Below are positions 34,134 to 44,755 of a stretch of DNA of 64,000 bases, one piece after another. The notes under the pieces were generated by a model, which had not been told where the DNA came from, ran no database searches, and was given only the letters and a program-made list of their open reading frames with translations. Position numbers and translations under genes: made by a program. Position 1 is the first letter of the stretch, and every line of letters begins with the position of its first letter. Source of the stretch: Candidatus Poribacteria bacterium (GTDB lineage Bacteria; Poribacteria; WGA-4E; WGA-3G); contig JAAXGN010000016.1 of NCBI GenBank assembly GCA_012267415.1, forward strand, positions 124,001-188,000, written 5' to 3'.

Positions 34134-36443
34134 TCAGCCAGGACCTGCTGTCGGATCATCAAGCAGGTTGAATCCAGATTCAATATCCCCTATACCTGGA
34201 TAAGGATTGGTAAACTGATCCTCTTGCTGCTCAGCATCCCCTTGCGGGGGTTTGCTTCGGTCTACATTTACGGAATCATTCTCTTTCTCTGAATCATCGC
34301 TATCTTCTTCTCCGTTTGCTGTCTCTGACGACTTCTCACTTATCAGGTTATCAGGACCATACTTCTCAATATCATCCTTCGATTCACCAGATTTACTATT
34401 AGAGGCTTGTGACTGTCCACTTTGCATCTGACTCTGTTGCTGATTAGAATCGGTCTGTTCACCAGGTGTCCCATCGGAAGGTTGAGATTCTCCATTTGGC
34501 GATTGACTCTGTTGTTGATTGGAATCAGTCGGTTCGCCAGATTGAGAAGCTTGTCCCTGAGCATCAGACGCTTGAGCGAGTAAGTTTGCCACAGAAGGCA
34601 TTTTCTGTCCAGCAATCTCTTCTAATTTTTCAAGCATATCTCCCCACGATTCAATCTGTTCACCATCAAATTCGCTGTTTTTTGCTGCTTCTTGTATCAA
34701 TGCTTCCCCTGAATCAATTAGGCTATCCAGTTTGGCTGCATTCGCTTTTTCTTCTGCAGCTTGATTCTGTAACTTCTTTCGCTGTGCCGGATCATCGAGT
34801 GCTTCTGGTGGCAGGCTACTAAGTTCTTTGTTAATTTGGTGTAGCTGCAGTTCCTTATCGTGAACATCCTTTGCTGCACCTGCCCAAAGTCGCATCTGTC
34901 CAATAAGCCATTTGAAGTGTTCTGCTGGTGAAAGCACATGAAGCACAATCTGAGGCGAATAGATACGTCCCCGTTCTGGGAAGTAATCTTCAACATAGGC
35001 GCGCAAACGGAGGCTCTGCGGTTTTACATTTTCACGTCCGGTGGAAAATGTGGCAGTAACATTGAGCTCTTCAGAAGTCGGAGAACCTGACGATATAGTT
35101 TTCTCACCACTTGCAGGATCAGGATTTTGAACAGGATTAGGTATCCCTTCCCATTCTAAACCGACCTGTTTCACGCCGAAGTCATCACCTGCCTGTATCT
35201 CAAAAGAAAGCACTTCTGATGATACAACAACTTGATTATTCTTCAAATTTTTGATGGCGACTGTCGGCGTAGCATCATCCTCCAGATCAAACTGTAACAC
35301 CTGAGGTGCTTTTGCCGTAAGTCCAAAGCGGTCCCGCCATGTCAGCTGCATCTCGGTAGTTGTTGCGACCGAGATCGGTTCGGTTATCACAGTGGCTCCA
35401 TCTACCTTCTGCGGACGATTGTTTAGGGTTGCTTCTGACAGTTCGCGCGTAGTTGTGGCTTCCAACGTGGCAGTGCTACCTTTAACTAAATTCACTGTAC
35501 CGCCTCGTACATCAACTACCTGCGGTTCTTCACGTTGCAGATATTCAGGCAGTTGCACCGTTGCAACAAGCTCTTTTAGCGCGGGTCTTAATTTCGGTTC
35601 AACCGGAATAGAACGGCGTGCATCACCTACGCGAAGCTTTATTTTGCCATCTTCTGTTTGGGGTGGCAATTCAAATTTATAAGATGCACCATCCCGTTCA
35701 GCAACTATCGGTTTTTGCTTTGCATACTGTGCTTGACCAGATTCCGGCTTCCAGCGTGATTCGTCTTTTAGTTGTGCCTTAACATCAAAAGGCTCCGCAT
35801 AAGCGACGACACGAAGATCAGGATTACCATCTAACTGTGCAAAGGTATATCGTTCCACATTTCTCCATGGAGTCAACCAACGTGCAAGCGAATTACGCGT
35901 TGTTGCGGGGATTATCATCACACCGATAATAACCAGAATTAATGGTAAACCGACTGCTAATGCCCAACGACGGTGTCGAGGCTTCGGCACTGCATGTGAA
36001 AGATTGTGTTTTGCCACCTCTTCATCAACTTGACGCATCGCTGCTGCAACCAAAGCAGGACTCGATGACTGATCAGACCGATCTGATGCAAGTTCTACAA
36101 TGCCAAGTACGTGGTCGCCGAAACGCGGGAATTTATGCTTCAGTAACCGAGCGACACCATCCAACGTCCGATTTCGCCACACCCATTTGTAACACTTCAA
36201 CGGAAGGAAAACAACCATACCTACCATCCCAATGAGTAGGATGAGCGCGCGCAGAACGTTAGGTGTATCAATCACTCTGTCCAAACCAAACACGATCAGA
36301 TAAGAGATGATGAGACCGAAAATTGCTGCTAAAGTACCTTCCGCAAGTTTGATTATCCAGACACGTTTTCTATATTTTTCTAATGCTTTTTCCATACGAG
36401 GCGGCAGAGTTACCGCGTTGTCTTTTGGTTGTGTTTGGTTCAT
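34134..36443 (-). CDS. DUF4175-like membrane protein
   Basis: Two N-terminal membrane helices (LAEGTLAAIFGLIISYLIVFG and LRALILLIGMVGMVVFLPL) and a third (WALAVGLPLILVIIGVMIIP) anchor a large periplasmic region with Ig-like strands, followed by a helical segment and a ~150-residue Gln/Ser/Asp/Glu-rich disordered tail. This layout matches DUF4175-type proteins found beside MoxR/DUF58/VWA genes in planctomycetes and relatives; those neighbours are absent here. Function is unknown, perhaps an envelope complex. AGGAGA precedes the ATG. The minus-strand order suggests an operon with the coiled-coil and glycosidase genes. Confidence 0.82.
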   Translation of the reverse strand: MNQTQPKDNAVTLPPRMEKALEKYRKRVWIIKLAEGTLAAIFGLIISYLIVFGLDRVIDTPNVLRALILLIGMVGMVVFLPLKCYKWVWRNRTLDGVARLLKHKFPRFGDHVLGIVELASDRSDQSSSPALVAAAMRQVDEEVAKHNLSHAVPKPRHRRWALAVGLPLILVIIGVMIIPATTRNSLARWLTPWRNVERYTFAQLDGNPDLRVVAYAEPFDVKAQLKDESRWKPESGQAQYAKQKPIVAERDGASYKFELPPQTEDGKIKLRVGDARRSIPVEPKLRPALKELVATVQLPEYLQREEPQVVDVRGGTVNLVKGSTATLEATTTRELSEATLNNRPQKVDGATVITEPISVATTTEMQLTWRDRFGLTAKAPQVLQFDLEDDATPTVAIKNLKNNQVVVSSEVLSFEIQAGDDFGVKQVGLEWEGIPNPVQNPDPASGEKTISSGSPTSEELNVTATFSTGRENVKPQSLRLRAYVEDYFPERGRIYSPQIVLHVLSPAEHFKWLIGQMRLWAGAAKDVHDKELQLHQINKELSSLPPEALDDPAQRKKLQNQAAEEKANAAKLDSLIDSGEALIQEAAKNSEFDGEQIESWGDMLEKLEEIAGQKMPSVANLLAQASDAQGQASQSGEPTDSNQQQSQSPNGESQPSDGTPGEQTDSNQQQSQMQSGQSQASNSKSGESKDDIEKYGPDNLISEKSSETANGEEDSDDSEKENDSVNVDRSKPPQGDAEQQEDQFTNPYPGIGDIESGFNLLDDPTAGPG

Positions 36444-36732
36444 AGAAGTTCTCCTCTTGAAAGATTTGGATGTTCAATCCATAAGGTTCTCTACAATGAT
36501 CAATGTATCCTACTATTAGTATTATACCATACTTACCATCTTTTTTGCAACCCAGAATGGATATATTTTCAAACAGACTTCCTCTTCCAATCTTCTACCA
36601 GAATATTCCATTGACATTCCGCTCTATACCTGTTAATCTATACTATGAAACACGTCAGTTATAGCAACAATGCCAACAGAGCAACAAATAAACGTCAATC
36701 AATACTCGACAGGCAAGAAATCCTGAAGCGCA

Positions 36733-37530
36733 ATGGAGAAACCAGTGGACTACATCAACGACTTTGAAATCAAACGGACTAAATACATGCCCATCTTCCC
36801 CAAAGCGACTGGACACCCGACCACTTATATCGAAGGCTATCCATCTGAGGACGATGAACCCATGGCAGCAAACTTATATCACGCTGAACAGATTTCCACC
36901 TTTCACGAACAACTCAAACGCTATTTTTTTACGGAACCTCATATCTTGGTAGGACTTGACAGTTTTATCTATTATAGTGAAGGAGACATGAAGAAATGCG
37001 TCGCACCCGATATATTTGTTGTATTAGGTGCAAAGAAATATCCTCTCAGACGCAGCTTCTATACGTGGGCAGAAGGGGCTGTTCCCGATACTGTATTTGA
37101 GTTCCTATCCGATAGCACGATAGATGAGGATAGAGGCAGAAAGGTTCAAATATATTTACAGGAGATGGGAGTAAAAGAATACTTTATACATCAACCTAAT
37201 CTGGAAAAACCTGCTGAGTTTCGTGGATGGTATCGGGACGATACCGATGAAATCGTTGAGATGAGATCAGATACGCCAAGGACGTTGTTTAGTGAGAGAC
37301 TAAACCTATTGTTCACATGGAAGGAAGAAGTAGACGTGAAAGTCCGACTCCTACGTCCATACCTACCGGATGGAACACCAATAACCACATCCATAGAAGA
37401 AAAGCAACTTCGTGAAATTGCTGAAGCAAAGCGCGACATTGCTGAAGCAAAGGTTAAAGAACAAGCAGAAAAAATCCGAGAACAGGCAGCTGAATTAGAA
37501 AGACTACGACAACAACTTGTTGATAAATAA
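36733..37530 (+). CDS. Uma2-family (DUF820) endonuclease-like protein with C-terminal coiled coil
   Basis: The central domain shows the PD-(D/E)XK-like Uma2 pattern: VAPDIFVVLGA, PDTVFEFLSDSTIDEDRGRKVQIY and MGVKEYFIHQP. The last ~45 residues form a charged coiled coil with an AEAKRDIAEAKVKEQAEKIR run, often seen in these proteins. Such genes are abundant in cyanobacteria and Poribacteria, and their role is unproven, though transposon-derived nucleases are suspected. An alternative GTG start at 36745 follows GGAG. The spacer upstream (36444-36732) shows no gene. Confidence 0.88.
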   Translation: MEKPVDYINDFEIKRTKYMPIFPKATGHPTTYIEGYPSEDDEPMAANLYHAEQISTFHEQLKRYFFTEPHILVGLDSFIYYSEGDMKKCVAPDIFVVLGAKKYPLRRSFYTWAEGAVPDTVFEFLSDSTIDEDRGRKVQIYLQEMGVKEYFIHQPNLEKPAEFRGWYRDDTDEIVEMRSDTPRTLFSERLNLLFTWKEEVDVKVRLLRPYLPDGTPITTSIEEKQLREIAEAKRDIAEAKVKEQAEKIREQAAELERLRQQLVDK

Positions 37531-37626
37531 CAACTTCTTCCTGAACCAGATGGACAAGATTTTTCTGATATTCAGGATAATGCCAAATTAAACGAGATTT
37601 ATCTTTTTCCGACTGTAGGTAAGATT

Positions 37627-38775
37627 ATGGATACGCTATTCATAAAGGGTTTTGTGAGAGATGTCATATACACTCCTTGTTTTACTACAAACAAATTTCA
37701 GGTATATGACATAACAGATTTTGATATAAATAAAGCACCCGGGTCTGGACTTATTAACTTGGGGACCTCAGAAAACAATCTGGCATATTCAAAATGGGTT
37801 TCACCCAAACGAACTCGTACATATCCTTTTGCTCGGATTTATGATACATACCATCTTAACCTCAAGAAAGTGACGATTATACCAATTATCAAGGATGAAG
37901 GTGCTGGTACACAAAATAACGATCGAATTAACTTTATCACATTTTCTTGGATGAATCTCCTAAATATCTATGTCATTTTAACTTGGTATGAAGATGCAGA
38001 AAGAAAACCAAACACAACTGACCGTATTACTAATCAGATACTAAATGCCGAATATGTGACAGAAAAATTACTTGAAGTGAGTCAATATCAGATGAGCGCA
38101 TTACATTGGAATACAACACATTTTGAGAAAGATTTTGAGAATGTCTATATGAATGCAGTCGAAAGTTATAAACGTATTTCTCTGAGTAAAAACGTAAAAA
38201 TGCATGTTCCACAAAACCATATACTGAAGTTGGAAAAATTCAAAAAGGATGGCTCTTTTTGCTTAGAAAATTTCAAATATGCGACTCTTCCAGCCTCACA
38301 TTCTGCTGCACTTAGAGAATCCGTGACAGTCCATGAATTAGAAGCTTTAGACCAACATGCTAAAGGTGTATTCTCAATCAAGAACTATTTGGGAGGAGAA
38401 TATCATTTGACGGCTGATGAGATATATTGGGAAGATGGCAAATTAGTAATACAAGAATCAAAGAATAGCAGCAAAAAAACACTTCCATCAAAAAATGACA
38501 TTAAAGATGGACTATTCAAACTTATAATGTTTTCAAATTTAACATAAGTCGAGATAGGGGGCAAAACTAACGTCCAATTCAAGGTCAGATTGAAACTGAC
38601 AGGAGATTTTATTGGAACTTTACTTTTGCCCAACAATAGAGAAAACATAAATCGTTTTTGCAATGAGAATCAATTAACACAGTCACAGCAGAATACCATT
38701 GAATTGCTTAATCGTGAATCTTGTGAAAATGAAAATTTACAGGTATGGATCACAAAATATAGATATCAAGAATAA
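37627..38775 (+). pseudogene. Type II-like restriction endonuclease interrupted by one in-frame TAA
   Basis: The frame runs 306 codons to TAA (38545-38547), then stays open in the same frame for 75 more codons to 38775, five bases before the methyltransferase ATG. The join is smooth in protein terms (GLFKLIMFSNLT / VEIGGKTNVQFKVRLKLTGD). A nuclease-like core is visible: TADEIYWEDGKLVIQESKNS, with an acidic residue and E-x-K as in PD-(D/E)XK enzymes, followed by LPSKNDIKDGLFK, typical of type II restriction enzymes. The stop removes about 76 residues. It may be inactive, a truncated active form, or a sequence error. Recognition site unknown. Confidence 0.72.
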
Positions 38776-38780
38776 ACAGC

Positions 38781-39614
38781 ATGAATAAATTAGCAAAAAG
38801 TCCCCTACGGTATCCAGGTGGAAAATCCAGAGCACTAAAGCAAATTCTTCCTTTAATACCTCCAAGCATCTCAGAATTTCGAGAACCTTTTGTTGGCGGC
38901 GGTTCTGTCATTCTTGCAATCCGCTCCATTTTTCAAGATCTTATCCAATCTTACTGGATTAATGACTTGAATTATGATCTTTACTGTTTTTGGAAACATA
39001 CGCGCGACAATGTTGATGAATTGGTAGAAACTATAAGTAAGATTAAGAGGGAATATAGGAACGGAAGGGCTCTGTTTAATGAACTTACAAAACAAAAAGA
39101 CCTACTATCAACAGATAGAGAGTTGCTTCCTGATTTTGATAGGGCAGTCCGTTTCTTTGTTCTAAACAGGATTTCTTTTTCTGGTATAGTTGATTCCGGC
39201 GGATATTCACAAGCGGCTTATGATAAACGATTCACAGACTCTTCTATTGAACGCGTAAAGATGATTTCTCCATACTTAAAGACAGTACATATCAGCTGTG
39301 GAGATTACACCGATCTCCTCTTTCAAGAAGGAAAAAATGTCTTTATCTTTCTTGACCCGCCGTATTGGAAAACCACAGAATCCAAATTATATGGCACAAG
39401 AGGAACACTGCACACTACATTTGACCACGAACGATTTGCAGAGAATATGAAGAAGTGTCCTTACAAGTGGTTGATTACCTACGACGACTCCCCGGTGATT
39501 AGAGAATTTTTTGATTTTGCAGATATTCGTGAATGGAGTTTACAATATGGCATGAACAATTATATGAAAAATTTTGCTGCAAAGGGAAATGAACTGTTTA
39601 TTAAGAACTATTAA
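38781..39614 (+). CDS. D12-class (Dam-type) N6-adenine DNA methyltransferase
   Basis: Motifs are in order: SPLRYPGGKSRALKQI (start of D12-class enzymes), the AdoMet-binding EPFVGGGSV, and the catalytic LDPPYW. The 277-residue length is typical for Dam/DpnM-like enzymes. It methylates adenine in a short DNA site and would protect against the adjoining nuclease. It begins five bases after the upstream frame ends, so the two form a restriction-modification operon. With the nuclease possibly broken, the methyltransferase may now act as an orphan. Confidence 0.93.
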   Translation: MNKLAKSPLRYPGGKSRALKQILPLIPPSISEFREPFVGGGSVILAIRSIFQDLIQSYWINDLNYDLYCFWKHTRDNVDELVETISKIKREYRNGRALFNELTKQKDLLSTDRELLPDFDRAVRFFVLNRISFSGIVDSGGYSQAAYDKRFTDSSIERVKMISPYLKTVHISCGDYTDLLFQEGKNVFIFLDPPYWKTTESKLYGTRGTLHTTFDHERFAENMKKCPYKWLITYDDSPVIREFFDFADIREWSLQYGMNNYMKNFAAKGNELFIKNY

Positions 39615-39657
39615 TCTACTACTCAAGGAAAGATCTCAATAGAATGAGATCAACAAT

Positions 39658-40836
39658 ATGATGGAAATCCTAAACTATTATTTACCACCACGTATAGAAT
39701 TCGGTGTAGGGGCAATTGCAAACTTACCAGAACATGTCAAAACACTCAATGGCAAAAAACCCTTCATCGTCAGCGATTCTGGTATCCAAGAAATAGGGAT
39801 ATTGTCACAAGCCATTACCCCGATCAAGAATGCAAACATACCCTTTGCAATTTTTGTGGACATTGAACCGAATCCGACAGATATGAGTACCGTACAAGGC
39901 GCGGAAATCTACCAGAAAGAAAGGTGTGATCTGGTCATCGCCGTTGGAGGGGGCAGCGTTATGGATGCTGCGAAGGCGATACGCATTCTGGCAACACACG
40001 AACCGCCGTTGGAACCTTACTATGCGGGTTCAGGTGGTGCAGAAAGAATCCGTGAGGATATGCCACCCTTAATATGCATTCCAACAACTGCGGGGACAGG
40101 AAGTGAAGTTTCTCAAGGAGCAGTCATAACTGACACTTCACTAAAAACAACAGATAGATGGCGAAAACGCGCGATCGTCACACGTTATAATATGGCTAAC
40201 ATCGCACTACTGGACCCTACACTTACTGTGAAAATGCCACCTTCATTGACAGCAGCGACAGGTATGGACGCTATCACACACGGGATAGAAGCTTATGTAG
40301 CAACAAAATATCACCCAATATCAGAAGGGGTGGCGTTGCAAGCATTAAAGATATTAGGTACGAATATCCGAACAGCATACCATAACGGAGATGACATAGA
40401 AGCAAGAGGAGAGATGCTGTTCGCGTCGTGTATGGCAGCTTTCGCATTTCAGAAAGGTCTCGGTGCAGTACATTCAATTGCACACCAACTATCAACTGAG
40501 GCACCCATCCCCCACGGTGTTGCGAATGCTATTCTATTGCCCCCTGTCATGACGTTTAATCTGCCACACGTTATTGAAAAGTATGCTGTTGTTGCGGACG
40601 CTTTGGGGGTTAATATTGAAGGGATGTCCAAGAGTGATGCTGCACATGCCGCGATTGATGAAATCCGAAGGTTGAACAGAGAACTTAATATGCCAACGGG
40701 ACTCGGCGCAGCGGGTTTAGACAGAGAGAAAATACCGAAACTCGCAGCGGATGCAATGCTTGATCATTGCCATAAGTTTAATCCGAGACCGTGTTTTGAA
40801 CAGGATATGCTAAATTTGCTGCAAGAGGCGTTTTAG
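39658..40836 (+). CDS. Iron-containing alcohol dehydrogenase
   Basis: The 392-residue protein has the family's NAD(P)-binding GGGSVMDAAKA, TTAGTGSEVSQGAVI, and metal-ligand regions HGIEAYVA and HSIAHQLSTEAPIPHG. Such enzymes oxidise alcohols or reduce aldehydes (group III, Fe2+-dependent). The substrate cannot be read from the sequence. It has no tight operon partner; the opposite-strand propeller gene ends 27 bases away. A link to the microcompartment 24 kb upstream is conceivable but unsupported. Confidence 0.95.
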   Translation: MMEILNYYLPPRIEFGVGAIANLPEHVKTLNGKKPFIVSDSGIQEIGILSQAITPIKNANIPFAIFVDIEPNPTDMSTVQGAEIYQKERCDLVIAVGGGSVMDAAKAIRILATHEPPLEPYYAGSGGAERIREDMPPLICIPTTAGTGSEVSQGAVITDTSLKTTDRWRKRAIVTRYNMANIALLDPTLTVKMPPSLTAATGMDAITHGIEAYVATKYHPISEGVALQALKILGTNIRTAYHNGDDIEARGEMLFASCMAAFAFQKGLGAVHSIAHQLSTEAPIPHGVANAILLPPVMTFNLPHVIEKYAVVADALGVNIEGMSKSDAAHAAIDEIRRLNRELNMPTGLGAAGLDREKIPKLAADAMLDHCHKFNPRPCFEQDMLNLLQEAF

Positions 40837-40863
40837 GTTGTATTCGTAATATATAGACACAAA

Positions 40864-43113
40864 TTAAGGTGAAAACGTAATTGGGACAATCCATCCTTTA
40901 GTATCAGCAGGAAGATATTTGTTATCTCTCAGATACTCGGATGTATGCCATATACAAAGACTTTTGCTATCTGGCATCCAGACCATAGAAGCGAGTTCCA
41001 TTGATGTCCGAGCAATCGCATACATCTCATAAGTATCTAAGTCATACACCCAAACTTTCCACTGAAGTCCTGCACAATCTTCGCGTTCAGAAAATGCTAA
41101 TAAATTCCCTGTTGGTGCCCACGCAGGCATCGTGTGTTTAAGAACCCGATGTTTCAATGAAGTGCCATTCGTTGAGGAACTCTCGTAGGGGTTTAAATGG
41201 AGACGTTTATCATAAACGGGATCGGAACGACTACCCCCTGACAACACATAAGCAAGATATGTCTGATCTGGCGACCATCGGATTTGACGGATATATTGAT
41301 GCTGAGTCGGGATCTGTTCCAACCGATTACCTTCAACACTTTGAAGACGTATCCCCGCATAAGGAACCGATGTGTTACCCACTTCATGCTCATAAACTAT
41401 ATTGAAAGCTAAAATACTCCCATCCCTGGACCAAGAGGGTGGCTGTAGAAAAACATAAGTATAGAGAGGCTTTTTGAATGGCACTCGCGCAACCATTCTT
41501 CCACCACTCCCGTCACTGTTAATCAGATATACGAAGTCAATCCCCCCACGTCCTAGGATGTCCCGTCTTCTGAAAGCCAATTGATTTGCAGTAGGCGACC
41601 ATGCGGGTGCTTTCCCTTTAACAATTTTCTTAACCCTTCCCAACTCCCAATCCGCTGTATAGATATAACGTTCATCATCTTCTTTAACTTCAAAAGCGAT
41701 CAGACGGCTATCCAGTGACCATGATACATGCGGATTGTAAAATATACCTTCATATAGTTTCTTGCTCTGTTTACCTGTTCTGTCCATAATCCAGAGTTCG
41801 CTTGCTTTCCAATAACTTCCACTTAGGTCTGTCCTTTTTAGCATTGCAACAAGTTCACCGTTAGGACTCCAATTGGGATATTCTGCACCTTCAACGAGAT
41901 GTAATGTCCGCGGTGTTTCGCAATAGTTCGTATTGAACATTATCCCTTCAGTATCTTCAAACTCTCCGAAGTCATTGCGATTTAACCAAGCATTCTCTCG
42001 GTTCGGTAATTCAACCTGATACCTTTTTTCTGTTGTATTGACAATCGGTAATTCTGTGCCATCATGAAGTTGAAATATTGCTGAAACATCCTCCTGTTCC
42101 GCAAAAACGGGCACATTGTCTCGGGTGACGATGCCACGTTGCCATCCATCTGTTGCTACAGGTGGACTATCCGTAAGGTTTGAAAAGGCGTAGATTGTTC
42201 CATCCAAAGATGTTGCATAGAGGTAACCGTCGGAGATGGCAGGTGCAGCACTAATTGCCCCTCTTACCTGATAAGACCATGATTCTGATTTAGCCCCTGC
42301 TTCTGTTTTAGAATCTACATTGAAAGCATGTATTTTGCCATTTCTTGCACCGATGTACGCAAAACCATTTGCAATAACCGGATAACTATCACTCCCTTCA
42401 GTATATCCACGCCACAGACTCTCATTATACTGAGGCATAACAGGACGGAACACACCATTTACACAGCCGTAGTCATTCCCATCAATTCTGATACTCCTAT
42501 TCCGTTGGGATTTCATTTTACCACTTATCGCATTTAGCAGATAAATCCGTGTGGGAAAAGAACCGATGTAAACAGTTCCATCATAGACTACTGGAGGTCC
42601 GTCTATCCATCCTTCTGTTTCGAATTCCCAGATCTTTTTTCCTGTTTCAGCATTCAGTGCATAACATTTACTATCGCGTGTGCAGAAATACACGCGTCCA
42701 CCCGATGCGACGGCAGAAAAACGGATAGCACTGCCAGCAGGATAGGCCCATTTGATTCCCCAGGTTTTGGCGTCTAATGCGTACAACTTGCCGTCGGACG
42801 ATCCGATATAGACGACTTCATCAACAACTATAGGGGATGCTTCTATGGGACCTCCAGTCTTAAACTTCCATACCAGTTGGAGAGGGGGTTTAAGCTGTTG
42901 ATCAGGACTTCTACCAGAAAACATGAGATCATTCATATACATGTGCCAGTCTTCAGCACGGGGTGGGGAGATAGAAGCGGCAATTTCAGGTGTTTCAGAA
43001 GATGGTGTTGGAGAGTCTTGTGGTTTATCTGATGAATTACAAGCAAAAAAAAGGCAGAATACGATTGAGAAGCATATAGCGGATAAAACAGTATTGGTTT
43101 TTGATTGAAACAT
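40864..43113 (-). CDS. Lipoprotein with PQQ-type and TolB-type beta-propellers
   Basis: The lipobox FFAC anchors the protein. Residues ~50-330 contain PQQ-like blades (VVYIGSSDGKLYALDAKTWG, VYFCTRDSKCYALNAETGKK, AYIGARNGKIHAFNVDS), and residues ~395-749 contain TolB/PD40 blades (YPNWSPNGELVAMLKR, VSWSLDSRLIAFEV, IRWSPDQTYLAYVLSGG). Two propeller types in one lipoprotein give an extended interaction platform, possibly similar in part to BamB and TolB roles at the outer membrane. Function unproven. No motif for PQQ dehydrogenase activity is seen. Confidence 0.88.
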   Translation of the reverse strand: MFQSKTNTVLSAICFSIVFCLFFACNSSDKPQDSPTPSSETPEIAASISPPRAEDWHMYMNDLMFSGRSPDQQLKPPLQLVWKFKTGGPIEASPIVVDEVVYIGSSDGKLYALDAKTWGIKWAYPAGSAIRFSAVASGGRVYFCTRDSKCYALNAETGKKIWEFETEGWIDGPPVVYDGTVYIGSFPTRIYLLNAISGKMKSQRNRSIRIDGNDYGCVNGVFRPVMPQYNESLWRGYTEGSDSYPVIANGFAYIGARNGKIHAFNVDSKTEAGAKSESWSYQVRGAISAAPAISDGYLYATSLDGTIYAFSNLTDSPPVATDGWQRGIVTRDNVPVFAEQEDVSAIFQLHDGTELPIVNTTEKRYQVELPNRENAWLNRNDFGEFEDTEGIMFNTNYCETPRTLHLVEGAEYPNWSPNGELVAMLKRTDLSGSYWKASELWIMDRTGKQSKKLYEGIFYNPHVSWSLDSRLIAFEVKEDDERYIYTADWELGRVKKIVKGKAPAWSPTANQLAFRRRDILGRGGIDFVYLINSDGSGGRMVARVPFKKPLYTYVFLQPPSWSRDGSILAFNIVYEHEVGNTSVPYAGIRLQSVEGNRLEQIPTQHQYIRQIRWSPDQTYLAYVLSGGSRSDPVYDKRLHLNPYESSSTNGTSLKHRVLKHTMPAWAPTGNLLAFSEREDCAGLQWKVWVYDLDTYEMYAIARTSMELASMVWMPDSKSLCIWHTSEYLRDNKYLPADTKGWIVPITFSP

Positions 43114-43177
43114 AGTAATATAGTAAAGTTAATAATTAATGAGACATTTCACCGTTTGTGAAGACCACCCATCGTAG

Positions 43178-43196
43178 GGGCGAGGTCACCTCGCCC
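43178..43196. repeat. Dispersed palindromic repeat
   Basis: GGGCGAGGT-C-ACCTCGCCC, a perfect 9-base palindrome around one base, in the spacer between the divergent propeller-lipoprotein and glyA genes. The preceding GTAGGGG resembles the edge of the repeats at 5980 and 44650. Confidence 0.6.
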
Positions 43197-43309
43197 GTTG
43201 TGGAGTGTATCATTCAATTCTGAAGTCCTCTATAAACAGACTGTTAGATAGGGTGAATTAATGAAGTAACGAAAATCCGTTACCACTAATATAACATGTT
43301 GCCACGTAT

Positions 43310-43339
43310 ATGTCAACTTTTCTTGAAATTGTGTATAAT
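43310..43339 (+). promoter_or_regulatory. Promoter candidate for glyA
   Basis: ATGTCA (43310-43315, four of six consensus bases) and a perfect TATAAT (43334-43339) with an 18-base spacer, 61 bases before the glyA ATG. Confidence 0.5.
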
Positions 43340-43400
43340 CTGTGTTACAATTTCATTTTCATAGAGCACAAGGCAAAGTCAAACGCTATACGGTGAAATA

Positions 43401-44654
43401 ATGGATAAGTTATTGGCAGAAGTAGACCAAGAGATAGTTGAAATCGTGTCAAATGATTTGTCACGTCAACAAGATTGTCTGATGTTGATTCCATCGGAGA
43501 ACTATGCCAGTCGCGCTGTTATGGAAATTCAAGGGAGCATCTTAGCGAACAAATATGCTGAGGGTTACCCGGGTGAGCGTTACTATAACGGTTGTGAGTT
43601 TATGGATGGTGTGGAATCCCTTGCTATTGAACGCGCAAAGTCACTCTTCGGTGCTGAGCATGTGAATGTTCAACCCCACGCAGGTACACAAGCAAATATG
43701 GCAGTTTATCATGCCCTACTTGAACCGGGTGATACGATTATGGCGATGGCACTCAGCCACGGTGGACATCTCAGCCACGGCGATAAGGTCAACTTTTCTG
43801 GACGATACTACAATGTCGTTCCGTATGGTGTAGATGCTGACACAGAACGTATTGACATGGAGGTAGTTGCAGGACTTGCATCACAACACCGTCCGAAAAT
43901 GATCGTTGTGGGTGCTACTGCCTATCCACGGCAGTTTGACTTTTCGGACTGGAAAGAAATCGCTGATTCTGTGGGAGCCTATCTGTTGGCAGATATTGCA
44001 CACATTGCTGGACTCATCGCAGGTGGCGTTCATCCTAATCCTGTTCCCTACAGCGATGTCGTTACAACAACGACACATAAGACTTTACGCGGTCCTCGGG
44101 GAGCAATGATCATGTGTAAATCTGAGCATGCGGATAAAATTGACCGTGCTGTTTTCCCCGGTTTACAAGGGGGTCCATTCCTGCACACGATTGCTGCAAG
44201 AGCAGTGGCATTTAAAGAAGCAAGCGAACCCGAATTTAAAACATATCAAGAACAGATTGTAAAAAATGCAAAAGTACTCGCTGAAAGATTGATGGAAAAC
44301 GGTTTCCGTTTGGTAAGTGGTGGCACTGAAAACCATCTGATGCTGTTAGACTTGACAGCTAAATACGAAAAATTAAGTGGCAGGCAAGCAGCCGATCATC
44401 TTGAAGATGCTGGCATTATCGTTAATAAAAACAGCATACCCTTTGACAGACGAAAACCCAGGACAACAAGCGGCATCCGACTTGGCACACCGATGGTTAC
44501 AACCCGGGGAATGCAAGAAAATGAAATGCGGACCATCGCTGATTTTATCACTGAAGTGCTTGAAAACAGACTGAAAGGATCGGTTAAACGAAAAATCCGA
44601 GCAAAGGTCAAAGAATTCTGTACACAATTCCCGATTTATGGATATCTAACGTAG
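43401..44654 (+). CDS. glyA: Serine hydroxymethyltransferase
   Basis: The 417-residue PLP enzyme interconverts serine and glycine and charges tetrahydrofolate with a one-carbon unit. Visible motifs: LIPSENYAS at the start, [25 protein letters not shown], and the PLP lysine in [12 protein letters not shown]. Length is normal. The next gene but for repeats is folC, which polyglutamylates folates, so the pair serves one-carbon metabolism. The TAG stop lies within a dispersed 21-base repeat. Confidence 0.98.
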   Translation: MDKLLAEVDQEIVEIVSNDLSRQQDCLMLIPSENYASRAVMEIQGSILANKYAEGYPGERYYNGCEFMDGVESLAIERAKSLFGAEHVNVQPHAGTQANMAVYHALLEPGDTIMAMALSHGGHLSHGDKVNFSGRYYNVVPYGVDADTERIDMEVVAGLASQHRPKMIVVGATAYPRQFDFSDWKEIADSVGAYLLADIAHIAGLIAGGVHPNPVPYSDVVTTTTHKTLRGPRGAMIMCKSEHADKIDRAVFPGLQGGPFLHTIAARAVAFKEASEPEFKTYQEQIVKNAKVLAERLMENGFRLVSGGTENHLMLLDLTAKYEKLSGRQAADHLEDAGIIVNKNSIPFDRRKPRTTSGIRLGTPMVTTRGMQENEMRTIADFITEVLENRLKGSVKRKIRAKVKEFCTQFPIYGYLT

Positions 44655-44672
44655 GGGCTGGGTCTCCCAGCC
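44650..44672. repeat. Dispersed hairpin repeat overlapping the glyA stop codon
   Basis: Bases 44650-44670 are the exact reverse complement of 5980-6000. The core GGCTGGG-TCT-CCCAGCC (44656-44672) folds perfectly. The repeat's TAG is the glyA stop codon, so the repeat reaches into the gene's end. Confidence 0.75.
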
Positions 44673-44755
44673 TGTAGGGGTTGGCCCATTTTTAGATGAC
44701 CAGTCCGAGCACACTAATGAGGATTAAAAATATAATTCGGTTTAAGCGGGATTAC

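Noticed and set aside
39658-40836. Alcohol dehydrogenase as part of the microcompartment pathway
   Set aside because: It lies 24 kb away with no targeting helix and no linkage; only the general chemistry fits.
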